DNA from: Porphyra umbilicalis
Taxonomy: Eukaryota; Rhodophyta; Bangiophyceae; Bangiales; Bangiaceae
Length of the DNA stretch: 48,299 nucleotides
NCBI GenBank assembly: GCA_002049455.2
Contig: KV919206.1
Location: forward strand, 1-48,299
Reading direction: 5' to 3'
Every line of letters starts with the position of its first letter. Position 1 is the first letter of the stretch. Below, piece after piece: positions 1 to 11,715 of the stretch. Both the position numbers and the translations under genes were made by a program. Below the pieces are notes generated by a model that saw nothing but the letters and a program-made list of their open reading frames with translations, searched no databases and was not told the origin of the DNA.

Positions 1-627
1 CCGTCGTTTGACGGGCTCGGCCAATCAAATCAACGCTACGCCGGTATACCGTCACACGGTTTGCAACTGCGAACGGGCCTCAATCTCTGCTTGTCTGGGT
101 CATCCAAATGCTGGGACGATGCTCAGCTCGTGCTGTTCTTCTGCTGAACGCTGGTCTGATTTCTAAGAGGCGCGGAGTTATCTCGCTTCCACCAATAGGA
201 AGCCGTTATGGTCATTCTGCAGCAGACTTGCAGCGCAGGTCTTCAGCATCGAGTGCAGCCCAGTTGCAGGTTTCCACAGACCTGGCGCAGACAATGTGCG
301 CTGCAATAGGGGTCCGGCAGCGACCTGCAACATTTAACCAGCAGATCTCCTGCAGGTCAAAAACAATAAAAGCTTGTCGTGGGCAGAAAAATAACGGGGG
401 ATCACACTGGACATTTTTGGCACAAGATCCTCGCACCGTCACGGTGCTTTCCATAAAAGAAAAGCACTGGTCTTCCGTTTTTTTTTTGCATAAATGCACG
501 ACAATGAGCTACTCCGCAGATCTCTGGTGCAGGAAATCATGCTGCTCGTGGCTCACGCGGCCACTTTTCCGGATCTGCAACCAGTCAGCAACTCGCCGTT
601 GCAGGGGATTCGCAGATTTGTAAGGAA
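1..627. other. Unassigned repeat-like DNA
   Basis: No gene is supported here. The ORFs on both strands (for example 108-623 +) have no recognisable motif. The stretch is rich in short GCAG/CTGCAG-type words and looks like old non-coding repeat sequence. It ends at the MITE that starts at 628. Confidence 0.4.
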
Positions 628-758
628 CAGTGCGTTCTCGTTATAAGAGAATCGTTTACAAAAGATTATGGGTCGCAAGTCTTCCATTCCAGTCCGTGTG
701 GGCCACTTCTTCTTCATATTGAGCAAAATCAGCTGTCTCTATTAACGAGAACGCACTG
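628..758. mobile_element. MITE, 131 bp, TIR CAGTGCGTTCTCGTTA
   Basis: The left end CAGTGCGTTCTCGTTA and the right end TTAACGAGAACGCACTG are inverted copies of each other. TA follows the right end (759-760), as expected for a Tc1/mariner-type TA target; the left TA is not preserved. There is no coding capacity. The call rests on the inverted repeats and the small size. Confidence 0.65.
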
Positions 759-1818
759 TATTGCAGACCTCCAAAAAAAAGGCGGTTGCAGAGTGGTTGC
801 AATATTTCAATAGCGTGTCTGGACCAATGAGAAGGCTAGGAATGATGTGAGTTCCTTACGCAGTCTCCTCTTGCTGCTCTGCGCACTGGAAACGCACATC
901 AGGAGCTCAAGAAATCTGAAGAAATTTAATGACTTCATGAGAAATCACAGGTCTGGCCCAAAATCCTCTCCATGCCCTATTCAGGCCCAAGCAAGCGGCC
1001 CAAAAATCTCAGGAAATCTCATTGTCGGTTGCAATGGCTCTGCGTGACTCCTCCAAGACACGTTGCTTGGCTTGGAAGATTACTGGCGGCAACTCTCAGC
1101 CAATAGTACGATCGTAGTTTTTCGAACAGCCAATCCGACTTCATTTTTATGCTGTGTCGTCCGCTCTGCCTCCCTTCTCTTTGCAACCATCAATTTTTGG
1201 ATGTTAGCAATATACGGTCTAAGCCCCACTGCGGCAGCGCAGTGGTGACTAACCGGGGGTGGGACACAACTGCCATTTTGGCTCATGTGGACCCGCATTC
1301 AGTCACGAAATTGGCCTGTGCGGAGCCACACACGCAGATGTTTCCCACAACCTTTGCGGATGATATGTCTTGTATTCTTGGATTGGATGTCTTTACACAA
1401 CCAGAAGCGTCTCGACGAGAGGAAGAGCATTTCGCCGAGTCTGGCCGCCCAAATGGACAGAAAGTGCGCTTCACAAAGCCAAGCGGACCAGCCGTAGCGT
1501 CCGTCAACAAAGGCATGTGGAGGCGACCGATGCTTTGTGGGCAGCCTGTTGCGTGTGGAGATATCTCCCAACAGAAAAGAGACAATACAAGGGTGCTCTC
1601 GCTCAATGCTGGCCCAGTGGAGAGCATGGAGCGACGTCAGAAGAAGAGCTTTCAGCTCTCATTGGCCACCATCAGCTTAGAGACAAAGCGCTGAATGGCT
1701 GTTTAACACTGCCGGGCTGTCATGGGGAGATTCCATGTGCTCATATGCCGTAGATCGACTCACGAACTGTAACCCACAAGAGCCGCCACCCAATCATGTG
1801 AATGTGCGTGGTTTTGAG
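759..1818. other. Degenerate repeat DNA, possible protease remnant
   Basis: No intact gene is seen. In one forward frame around 1350-1400 the translation reads FADDMSCILGLDVF, which resembles the region around the ILG motif of Ty3/gypsy aspartic proteases, but nothing upstream or downstream in that frame confirms it. From about 1790 the forward frame (HVNVRGFEF) runs into the RNase H segment that follows. This fits a recombined or different gypsy element on the left flank. Confidence 0.3.
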
Positions 1819-3334
1819 TTCCTCATCCGAACGGATCACCAAGCACTAAGCTGGATCTACAGCACGACCGACTCAAGCGGACGCTTGATGCGATGGCGAC
1901 TTCGCCTTTCCGAATACACATTCGATATGGTTTACAAACCAGGTGCATCGCACCACATGCCCGACCTCCTGTCGCGTGCCTCCACGGAGGCACCGACAAG
2001 AGATATCCACGACGATATACCTTGTCTGGAATTGGCCGAGACGGCCAACGGCTTAAGGACGGGGAGGTACACGGGTACCGACACACCCGAACCGGTGGAG
2101 TTCGACGACGTTGTTGAAGCACAACAAACAGACGACTACTGTGTCGAGATGTCCACTCGCGTGCAACGCGGAACGGCCAAGGGGCTTCTCCGGCAACGAG
2201 CATCACGCTCTGTATCACCGGACACCTTACGGCAACCAATTGGTCATACTAAAACCATTACGCGAACGCGTGTTGACGCTCGAGCACCACGCCACAGTGG
2301 CAGCCCATCCTGGTATGAATCGGATGTACTACACCATGCAAAAGGCACATTACTGGCCTTCGATGGTAACGGACATCCACACCACCATCAACAAGTGCAC
2401 AACGTGTGCTCAAAACCACCTCGCCTTGCGGCGACACACCACACCCTTGACGCTGTTCCCGGCTACTGAGCCTATTACGGAGCTGTCCGCTGACATTTTT
2501 TGGACCCATACCGGCCTTTAAGAAGGACAATCGCTTCATCTTGGATATTACCAATAGCTTGACCAAGCGTGTCTAGTGTGTTGCCTTACGACGAATTACG
2601 GCCATGTCCGTGGCGTCAGCCATCATCGACGCATGGGTGTCTGCCTACGGGCCACCGGACCGGATCCTATCGGACCAAGGGCCCCAGTTCATGTTGAACT
2701 TCTTCATCTCTGTGATGAAAATGCTTGGCTTTGAAACGGTTCGCACCACGACGTATCATCCTCAAACCAATGGACAAGTTGAACGGTAGAATCGTACCAT
2801 GGCTAATCAGCTGCGACATTACGTCTCTGATGACCCATCACGATAGGACGAGCTACTCCTGGTAATCACCATGGCGTATAATAGCCAACCGCACCGGTAT
2901 ACGGGTATCGCTCTATTTGAGCTTGTCATCCCAAGACGGATCCCCAACCTCACGGGTCGCAACTTGCCCCCTGGCACGCCGCTGGCCAATAATGGCACGC
3001 TTAACGATGGGTCACCCTGATCTCGCGAAGGCGAAGTCATGGCCCGCCTTTGCAGGCAGATCCATGTCGCAGTCGAGGCCTTGCGTAAGACGCAACAACG
3101 TTACAAACGTAACTTTGACCACCGGGTCGCAACCCGTAATGCGGACGTCAAGATTGGCGACTACGTACATACGACCAACCACGATCGGCAAAACAAGCTG
3201 CAAAGCAAGGCCATTGGACTCTTCGTTGTGGTTGACGCGGATGCGGATGCTTCCACTATCGTCGTTGACATTGACGGGGAGAGAAGGCGCGTCAGTAGTG
3301 ACCATGTCACCCCAGCTCCTCGTCCAACGACGAC
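1819..3334 (+). pseudogene. Ty3/gypsy pol fragment (RNase H to integrase), inverted duplicate
   Basis: The forward strand encodes the end of an RNase H domain (RTDHQALSWIYS, then a tail ending MPDLLSRA), an integrase zinc-binding region (LEHHATVAAHPG followed by CTTCAQ) and the integrase core (ILSDQGPQF with the second Asp, NGQVER with the Glu). A stop follows VER at 2787-2789, and frameshifts separate the pieces. The segment matches the reverse complement of 7673-9188 almost base for base, including the same stop and frameshifts. It was therefore copied after the element had already decayed. It ends 15 bp before the LTR at 3350. It cannot make a working protein. Confidence 0.85.
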
Positions 3335-3349
3335 AGACTCTCTGCCTCA

Positions 3350-3746
3350 TGTGGTATTAATATCGTTGGTTCAATGACCAGTGTATTGGGACCCACCGTA
3401 GCCAAGCAGTAAGGCGAATTCTATCGCCGTCGTGGCGAGGAAGGAAGGACTCTTGTTGAAGGGCATCGGACGGGGAGCCGGGTGGCCCAAATGACGGCGA
3501 CCCCGGACCCATGGTGATTTATTTTTATACGAGGGCACTGGTCCATCGACCGTCCGATCACAAGCGATCGTAATGAGTGCCGGCAGACAGATAAGACAGG
3601 CAAGCAGACGAACAATAAAAAATGAATAATGCGGATGTATCCCCCCAAAGGGCATTACACAGGCCAATCCCCACAGTACGTGGGCTTTGGCCAGTAAAGG
3701 GAGCTACCTGTGGCGATTTGCCATTTGCGGGCGAAGATATGCTTCA
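3350..3746 (-). repeat. 3' LTR of chromovirus copy 1
   Basis: This 397-bp repeat begins TGTGG and ends TTCA on the forward strand; the related LTRs end CTACA, giving TG...CA termini. It aligns along its length with 42907-43299 and with the two halves at 13593-13635 and 15589-15941. An AATAAAAAATGAATAA-like A-rich stretch lies near 3615. The orientation as a 3' LTR follows from the direction of gag and pol; the LTR itself is ambiguous. Confidence 0.85.
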
Positions 3747-4764
3747 TACCTCAGACGCGAGATTCGAATCATCCCGGTGAGATCCGAGCATGGTGACACC
3801 CGATTGGGCGGTCGCGGACTCTTACGGGCCTACGCGGGCGTAACCGCCCGGGCGGCGGGAGTCGTGGAGGGGTGTCGATCCGTCCCGATCGGGGGGAGGT
3901 GGCGGTTCGCTGGCGTCGGCCGCGACCGTCCAACCACGCATGCGCGTGCGTGTGTGGCGCGCACCTTGCGCTGCGGGTCAGATCGACGCTTACGCGTAAG
4001 CACGCCCGCGCAGGCGGGTCTACGCATGAGTGCAGGTGCGGTGGCAGGGTTAAGACCCGAGGGTTTTGAGGCGTGTCGCGCAGCACGTTCTGGGGGTACC
4101 TTCGTCGGTGCCGGGAGGCGCCAGCTTCGTCGGGGTGTGACTCCCCCGGCGACAAGGCGAAAGCCGGGACGCGGGTCCGTGGTGCCAAAGGGGTGCGAAC
4201 CCTGCGGCCGGTTTCCACGATGTCCTTGCGCGGGTTGGCGAGTCGTCGGCACGGGGTTCCCCCGTGTCATCGTGCTCGCGCACAGGTTGCGGCCTGACGG
4301 CATTGCTTGAGTTGGGGAGCGCCACCGTGAGGTGGGCAACCGCGAGGTTGAGGACCTTGTGAGTGTGCGCGAGGGGCCGGGCGGAGCGGCGTGCCCTGCG
4401 TCGGCGACAAGGGCGGCAAGGTTGGTGCCGCGGGCGGCATGCTTGGCGGTTGCACGCAAGGGCGGCAAGGGCGCCAAGGCCGGCGGCGCGGGCGACAAGC
4501 CCGGCGGTTGCGCGCAAGGGCAGCAAGGGCGGCAAAGCCTGCGGCGCGGGTGACAAGGCCGCGGGCGATGGTAGCAAGGCCGGGGGCACGGGAAAGGGCG
4601 GCACCCGCCGGCAGCGCGGGCGGTTTGACTTGAGGCGCGGGCGACAAGGGCCGGCGGCGCGGGCGGTTCGAATTGCGGCGCGGGAGACAAGAGCCGGCGG
4701 CGCGTGCGCCAAGTCGGGCGGCTACGTACGGAGGCGACAGGGGTTAACACCCAAGGACACCAGC
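3747..4764 (+). other. GC-rich region between 3' LTR and antisense ORF
   Basis: About 1 kb of GC-rich DNA with long chance ORFs in all frames. Several segments match 43300-44392 in copy 2 (for example ATTCGAA near 3762 and the CGACGACACGGCGAAAGCC-type units). From about 4400 it becomes a degenerate GGCGGCAAGG-type repeat, the counterpart of the clean 39-bp repeat of copy 2. It would be the 5' leader and promoter region of the antisense ORF and, on the other strand, part of the element's 3' untranslated region. No protein is supported. Confidence 0.5.
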
Positions 4765-6694
4765 ATGATGGATCCCGCGGCGATGGAGGTGGACGGCGGC
4801 GACACTAACGGCGAGGCGCACGTGGCTCACGCCGTTGCGGGTGACGGAGCCGATGTCGATCGGTCCACCGACCCAGAGATGTTGCGCCAGATTCAGGCCA
4901 GCGGCTTGTTCTAGGTGCACGTTGGCCGGAACGAGGTGGTCGATGGGATCCCGGTCATTGCTGGCCGGAGTCTGTTTGTACGACGTTTGCGTCCGCAACC
5001 GCGCTCGCGCACACATTTGGCGTATCCACGCGCGGTACGAGGCCCTGCCGGCCTTTATCGACGTGTTGGCCGAGCCCGGCACGCCCAGCCATGCTGGTGA
5101 CCGCGTGGCTGAGGTCGATGGGGACCCGTTTTTTGGGAACCAGGGGCCACAGCGCCGTATATACGAAGTCATGTCGTTTTGCAACGAAGTCGTTCGGTAC
5201 CAAGTGCCTTTGCACCCGTTTCACCGCTTAGTGTCCACCAACGCTCTGTTGTTTCCCGTTAGGGTGCCCGAGACCTTCGAGGCGGCGGCCAACTCGTTTT
5301 GCCGTTTGTTGCGGAACTGGCCGAAGGCCGTCTTCCTCGGGCGCTCGGTGGCCAAGGACCTCGCGGTACCGATCTGCAACGACGCCGGTTTTGGCGGAGT
5401 ACCTGGATGAGCTTACGCTGGTGGAGGTGGAGGAGAACGAAGCGGTCGATGAAGATCGAAGCCCTCGCATGAGCAAGCTACGGAACCCCTCCCGGATGCC
5501 GCTATATGCGACCGACGATCGCCGAACGGCGGACACGCGGTTCTTTCGCGGGCGAGGGCTACTGCCGACGGAGTGATCAGCTGCATTCCTCTGGGCGCTG
5601 AAGACGTTTTACTTGTCTCGTTGGCTCCCGCCAGTCCCCGATTGGGAGCCCAAAAGGGATGTTTGGGAGGCGACCCCGATGGTGGTGTCATACCTCTCGG
5701 GCTCGTTGCGAAGCGAATATAGCTCTGCTCGGCAGGTCGTGTACTCGAAGAACTACTGCAGCCTGGTTTTCGCGTGGGTTCGCACCCTCCAAGAGGACCA
5801 GGTCTTTTTCTGTCTGGACGAGAAGACGCTTCGTCACTTTGACGTCTTGGACACGTCCAAAGTGACCGAAGCGCCCGACGGCAAGGCAGCACACGCCTTG
5901 TATGAAAAGATGCGCCGGGCCATGGACGTGTCTCTGTGGGGGGTCATTCTTAAGGACGTGGTCCGTCGGGACCAAGAGACCGGTGAGGCGCGACACGTGC
6001 GCGCGACGGTCGATGGGACTAAGGAAATCGGCGTTGGCCTCCGACACGCGTGTGTGGACTTCAACAAGGCACCTGACTCGAACGCGCATGCCCATGTGGC
6101 ACCGGTTCCTCCGAGCCACCTCAGGGTGTGGCGCTGCAGTCGACAGACCCACCCGGAAGGGGCTTATGCCTTTGGTGACGATCGTGGTAGTTACCACCGC
6201 CCGCGTTCGCCGCGTCGCGATCGCTCGCGGTCGCCGCGTCGCGATCGCTCGCGGTCGATATCGCCACGACGTGCTATGTGCGCCTTTGCGCGCGCCGTAG
6301 GGCTGCCGTGTCGTCGGTGGCGCATGCCTGGGTAGATCAAGTGACCGGCTTGCGCCGAGCTGTGGAGCGGGTGGACGGGCGCGGGGTTCAGTCGGCCTTG
6401 GCCATCATTGGGCAGGCCATGGCTCGCGCCGTTCATGGCGATGCCAACTAAGAGCGCTTTGCTCAGCACCTCGAGGCTGTTCAGCCAAAGGAGGCGGTTG
6501 TGCCGACGCCTGTCAACGCTCAGAGCGTACTGGGGCGTCGTGCCCATGTGGACCAGGGGCCGTCGGGTGGGGCCCCATCGTCGGCGCGCAGCACGCGGGT
6601 GCGGAGCGTCTCTCAGGAGTCGGGGGCCAGCGTTCGCTCTCACAATCTTTGCCGTCGCTACTCGCGTCGCAGCGATGAGGAGAAGCAGGAGTAG
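4765..6694 (+). pseudogene. Antisense ORF of chromovirus, decayed copy
   Basis: This is the broken counterpart of the 652-residue ORF at 44393-46351. The start is placed at ATG 4765 because MMDPAAMEVDGG matches MADSAAMAVDGG of the intact copy. An in-frame stop lies at 4912-4914, and the frame changes near 4970, 5395 and 6290. Conserved blocks are still readable, including VMSFCNEVVRYQVPLHPFHR, NSFCRLLRNWPKAVFL, SRWLPPVPDWEP and an Arg-Ser stretch near 6200. The C-terminus RSVSQESGASV...SDEEKQE also matches. It runs tail-to-tail with pol, whose tail stops at 6765, about 70 bp away. I do not recognise the family. Confidence 0.75.
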
Positions 6695-6764
6695 AGTTCA
6701 CTGCCAAGTGACTTGCTCGGCCGACCTTGGCGGGATGGTGGACTAATGCCGAGGGCTTACCTCT

Positions 6765-7400
6765 TTAAGGTATTGATGTTTCTTCGTCTTGTTGTTGTTT
6801 GTCGTTTGACATGTTCGTATCCACTTCCCAGTTTTTCTGTATTTCATCATAGCGATGGAGGAAGTGGCAGGCCAGCATGGCCCATGGTGTGGGATTCGTA
6901 TCCCTTGCATCTGTTTGAAAGTACTTCGTACTCGAAACATGCGCGTATGGCGGTTGCGGACCAACTGCTGTTGGTCCATTGTTGGATGACCACGGTCGCA
7001 TCCTCGGTGGAGGCCACCAGGCGACGAAGGATTAAATCCAAGTGCTGTACCGGTGGTACGAGGAACCCGTTGGGGTGCACTGGTACCGAGGGATTGGCTT
7101 CGATCAGTGTCGCTTGCGCGGATTTTGGCAATACGTAGGTGTACGGACCGTAAGCACGGTTTAGCCGCGAGAAATGCAGCAAGTCAAGTTGCGGGTCATA
7201 CGCAAAGTTGCGCGTCATGGAGGGCAGAGTCGATTTAAGCCACGCGACAGGAAGTACTTTCTTTTTGGCGGTACTTACATCTGTCCACGAGACATTGGCA
7301 CGGATACCTCCGTCACCGGTAACATGGACATGTTGGATAGTGGGTATCCACGTGGCGTCCATGAAAATGTTGGTCACGGTTGTGAGCCCGACTTGTCGGC
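6765..7400 (-). other. Unrecognised C-terminal extension of pol
   Basis: After the chromodomain the same reading frame continues for about 210 residues with no family that I recognise. Blocks shared with copy 2 (46431-47060) include TWIPTIQHVHVTGDG, VAWLKSTLPSMTRNFAYDPQ, NRAYGPYTYVLPKSAQATLI, NGFLVPPVQHLD and WAMLACHF. Here the frame shifts near 6900; the conserved tail ends DEETSIP. Conservation at protein level in two diverged copies suggests it was translated as part of pol. Confidence 0.65.
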
Positions 7401-10400
7401 GACTTTGCCGTGTTGGCATTTGCCAATCGTACCCCGGTACATGCTTCTTATTCTGACATAGGCAACTCACAACCATGCTGCGAGCGAGGGCCTCCAGGGG
7501 CTGCCAGGTATCGTGTTTCGACCCGTAGTCGAACGAGCGCGCATTAGCGCTGTTCCTGTCACCCGTTTGGCGTAAGCTCAAGATTTTGTCAATGACGTAC
7601 TCGTCGGCGGTTCCCGGGACTTGCTTGCATTGGTCTAGACAATTAAGCAGGGGGTGCGGCACCTTGTCCGTAGTCGTTGGACGAGGAGCTGGGGTGACAT
7701 GGTCACTACTGACGCGACTTCTCTCCCCGTCAATGTCAACGACGATAGTGGAAGCATCCGCATCCGCGTCAACCACAACGAAGAGTCCAATGGCCTTGCT
7801 TTGCAGCTTGTTTTGCCGATCGTGGTTGGTCGTATGTACGTAGTCGCCAATCTTGACGTCCGCATTACGGGTTGCGACCCGGTGGTCAAAGTTACGTTTG
7901 TAACGTTGTTGCGTCTTACGCAAGGCCTCGACTGCGACATGGATCTGCCTGCAAAGGCGGGCCATGACTTCGCCTTCGCGAGATCAGGGTGACCCATCGT
8001 TAAGCGTGCCATTATTGGCCAGCGGCGTGCCCGGGGGCAAGTTGCGACCCGTGAGGTTGGGGATCCGTCTTGGGATGACAAGCTCAAATAGAGCGATACC
8101 CGTATACCGGTGCGGTTGGCTATTATACGCCATGGTGATTACCAGGAGTAGCTCGTCCTATCGTGATGGGTCATCAGAGACGTAATGTCGCAGCTGATTA
8201 GCCATGGTACGATTCTACCGTTCAACTTGTCCATTGGTTTGAGGATGATACGTCGTGGTGCGAACCGTTTCAAAGCCAAGCATTTTCATCACAGAGATGA
8301 AGAAGTTCAACATGAACTGGGGCCCTTGGTCCGATAGGATCCGGTCCGGTGGCCCGTAGGCAGACACCCATGCGTCGATGATGGCTGACGCCACGGACAT
8401 GGCCGTAATTCGTCGTAAGGCAACACACTAGACACGCTTGGTCAAGCTATTGGTAATATCCAAGATGAAGCGATTGTCCTTCTTAAAGGCCGGTATGGGT
8501 CCAAAAAATGTCAGCGGACAGCTCCGTAATAGGCTCAGTAGCCGGGAACAGCGTCAAGGGTGTGGTGTGTCGCCGCAAGGCGAGGTGGTTTTGAGCACAC
8601 GTTGTGCACTTGTTGATGGTGGTGTGGATGTCCGTTACCATCGAAGGCCAGTAATGTGCCTTTTGCATGGTGTAGTACATCCGATTCATACCAGGATGGG
8701 CTGCCACTGTGGCGTGGTGCTCGAGCGTCAACACGCGTTCGCGTAATGGTTTTAGTATGACCAATTGGTTGCCGTAAGGTGTCCGGTGATACAGAGCGTG
8801 ATGCTCGTTGCCGGAGAAGCCCCTTGGCCGTTCCGCGTTGCACGCGAGTGGACATCTCGACACAGTAGTCGTCTGTTTGTTGTGCTTCAACAACGTCGTC
8901 GAACTCCACCGGTTCGGGTGTGTCGGTACCCGTGTACCTCCACGTCCTTAAGCCGTTGGCCGTCTCGGCCAATTCCAGACAAGGTATATCGTCGTGGATA
9001 TCTCTTGTTGGTGCCTCCGTGGAGGCACGCGACAGGAGGTCGGGCATGTGGTGCGATGCACCTGGTTTGTAAACCATATCGAATGTGTATTCGGAAACGC
9101 GAAGTCGCCATCGCATCAAGCGTCCGCTTGAGTCGGTCGTGCTGTAGATCCAGCTTAGTGCTTGGTGATCTGTTCGGATGAGGAACCTTTGCCCGTCGAG
9201 GAAGTGCCTCAACTTGAGGACATCCCACACGACGCCGAGGCATTCGCGCTCCGTGGTGGAGTAGTTTTGCTCTGCTGCAGTGAGTCCTCGGCTTCAGTAC
9301 CCAACAGGATGAAGCAATTCGCCCTGTTCTTCCTCGATGAGGGTTCACCCGACTTGCTCGGCACATGCGTCAACGTCGACGACGAGCTTCCGGTTGGCTT
9401 TTGGCAAGACAAGTACCGTTGGGCACAACAGTGCGTCGCGATGGTCCTTGAATGCGGCGATGGCCACGTCCGCCTGCGGTTCTAGATCCGGTGGGATCTC
9501 GGTCAAGGCGTTCAGGGGCTTGGCTCGCATGGAAAAGTCCTTGACGAGACGTTGATTGACGCTTCACATGCTCAAGAAGCTTTTCAGCTGGGGCTTCGTC
9601 GTTGGGAAGTTGGCGTGCTTCAGAGCATCTACGTTCTGGTTATGCATGTGCAGTTGCCCGGGGCGAACAATGTGTCCGAGGTACTCGACCTCGTCGGAGA
9701 ACGATGTGGACTTCTCTAAGTTCAGGATAACCACGGCTTCGCGCAGAGGGTGCCGAACCGAGTCAACGTCTTTCACGTGTTGTTCCGCGTTCGCGGAGAA
9801 GATGGAGACATCATCCAAATAGACGAGGCATATTTGCCACTTCAAGCCCAAGAGGATAATATCCAACGCACGCTGAAAGGTAGCAGGCGCGTTCGTCAAG
9901 CCGAAAGGCATTGATAACCGGTGCTATATACCACAGTTCACTGTGAATGCCGTCTTTTATTGGTCTTCCTTGCGTAAGGGTACTTGCCAGTACCCCGCGG
10001 TGCAGTCGAGGGACGTGAATACCTGGGCATCTTCAAAGGAGTCAGGGCAGTCCTCCATTCGATGCAAGGGATATGCATCCTTCTTTGTGATGTTTTTTAA
10101 CCGAAGATAGTCGACACAGAATCGTGCTTTGCGGTTCTTCTTTGGTACCATTACCACGGGGCTCGCCCAAGCACTATGGCTAGGGGCAATGACGTTGAGC
10201 TTCAACATCTTGATGATCTGATCAGAGATGATCTGCCGTTTGATCGGCCCGATCAGGTAGGGTTGAGCCCGTATGGGCAGAGCGTCTGGATGAGTGACGA
10301 TGGCGTGCTCAGCACCACGGACGACGCAAAGGGTGGCATCCCATATAGACGAATGCGTCTTGAGCATGTCACGAATCTGCCTGTGCAGGTACTCGGGAGC

Positions 10401-11015
10401 CTCACTGAGGTCGAGGTCCTCGAGTGGGTCACAACTCGTGTCATCCGATGAAGTATCGGTTGCATCCTTTGGATTGTTGTCATCCAAGACGGCGGACAAC
10501 ATCGGCCCTTGGTAGGGCTCTGCAAACCCCAAGGTTGAATTCTTGCGAACAATGACTTGGTCCTTGTCAAAGTCGCATAACTTGACTAAGAAGGGTTCGT
10601 CGAGCTTGACGATGGCAAGGCCGCAGGCGACTGCCTTTGAATTATGTCGGCATAACCGAGCGTTTGGTGTGATGGTAACCATAACTGGGGTGTCACATGT
10701 GGCCATTATCCACTCCTCTTGGTGTCCGTTGACACGTACCTGTTTACAGGTTCGCACCCTCGCGGGTTCTTCTAGCCAATGGCGGTCCGTGGCACTGTCA
10801 TTTAAACAAGACAAGACTGGCGTGGGCCGAGGCAGTTCCTCCGTGCAATGCGCGTGTTCCTGCCAGACGATCTTACGCAAACGCGGCAAGATCGCCTCGA
10901 TGTTTTGTTCAATGAACTCGGTGCCAAGGATGCACGGGACTGAAAAGTTGTCGGACACGAGGAATTTGTCATACAGACGTACACCTCCGGTGTCTACATA
11001 CAGATGTACGGCATA

Positions 11016-11444
11016 TTGCCGATCCCCCAATTTTGTCCTCATCGGCCAAGACCGGGACTGCTTTGTAAAACAGACCAACCGTTGGTCTGGAACAGCATCA
11101 AACAGCTGCTGAGTGCGTATCTTCGACGCACCATTGGCTCTCCAACCGCCAGGTCCGTGCAGAATCGATATTCTCCGATTTCTTGAGATATTCTTCCTTT
11201 CTCAGTCGTCTCATGTGGTAAAGTAGCCCAGAGCAGTGAGTTATCGAGATTTTCTTCAGGATTCTCAGATAATCTCAGAAAAACGAGTGCGCCGATTGTG
11301 CGTTTGCGGGCCGTACGGGCACATTCTGTAAAGACGGGACCCGACATGCACTGCTGTTGCTCCTCTTGGCCAATCAAAAACGTCCCTGCATAGCTTTTGC
11401 ACTCCCGTTCTCTGGCGATGAGGATAAAATTGGGGGATCAGTAA
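11016..11444. mobile_element. Mariner-type MITE, 429 bp, inside the protease
   Basis: The left end TTGCCGATCCCCCAATTTTG and the right end (reverse complement TTACTGATCCCCCAATTTTA) form an inverted repeat of about 27 bp. TA flanks both sides (11014-11015 and 11445-11446). Removing the insert and one TA puts the protease and the following pol sequence into one frame. The site was therefore an intact pol frame when the MITE arrived. There is no coding capacity. Confidence 0.88.
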
Positions 11445-11715
11445 TACTTCGTCACGAAACGGTAGTTGTTTGCATCTCGGATGCGAGGAAGCCAGGTCAA
11501 CTTCTCGGCGTAAGCCATCCAGCCTGCAGGGAGAACACTAATTCGCACTATGTTCACCCCGGCGCCCGTGTCCAGTACAGGGCGGCAGCTCCGCATCACA
11601 CGCAGGCATGTGCCAAGCGCGGCGGCGATCTTGTAGTGCCGTAAGGCACAGCGCAGCAATCTTGTCACCGTACGCTTTCGCGCTCCGCCAGGCAACCGCA
11701 AGTCGGGCACCTGGC

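Larger units (their letters stand above)
6765..11710 (-). pseudogene. Chromovirus pol (PR-RT-RH-IN-chromodomain-extension), broken
   Basis: Pol lies in a -1 frame relative to gag. In order: protease active site LDTGAG near 11570 and ILGTEF after the MITE at 11016-11444; reverse transcriptase with FCVDYLRLKN, FTSLDCTAGYWQ and catalytic YLDD near 9815; RNase H with VDVDAC and TTERECLGVVWD; integrase zinc finger HH-CC and DDE residues; a chromodomain (EYVIDKILSLRQ...DTWQPLE) near 7560; then about 240 extra residues to 6765. In-frame stops lie at 9957-9959, 9924-9926, 9345-9347, 9294-9296 and 8215-8217, with frameshifts near 8825 and 8495. A Trp expected in the chromodomain cage is Ser here. The copy cannot make a working polyprotein. 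Confidence 0.88.

Noticed and set aside
108..623. A 171-codon forward ORF at the left edge
   Set aside because: No motif, atypical composition, and it lies in repeat-like DNA.
3350..4764. Reading the chromovirus in the forward direction, with the antisense ORF as gag
   Set aside because: Gag, protease, RT, RNase H, integrase and chromodomain run in canonical order on the minus strand, and gag starts 230 bp from the other LTR. The forward ORF has no gag-like knuckle.
3687..4914. Several 180-300-codon ORFs in the GC-rich region of copy 1
   Set aside because: Frames are not conserved in copy 2, and the sequence is a degenerate repeat; only the frame from 4765 matches.
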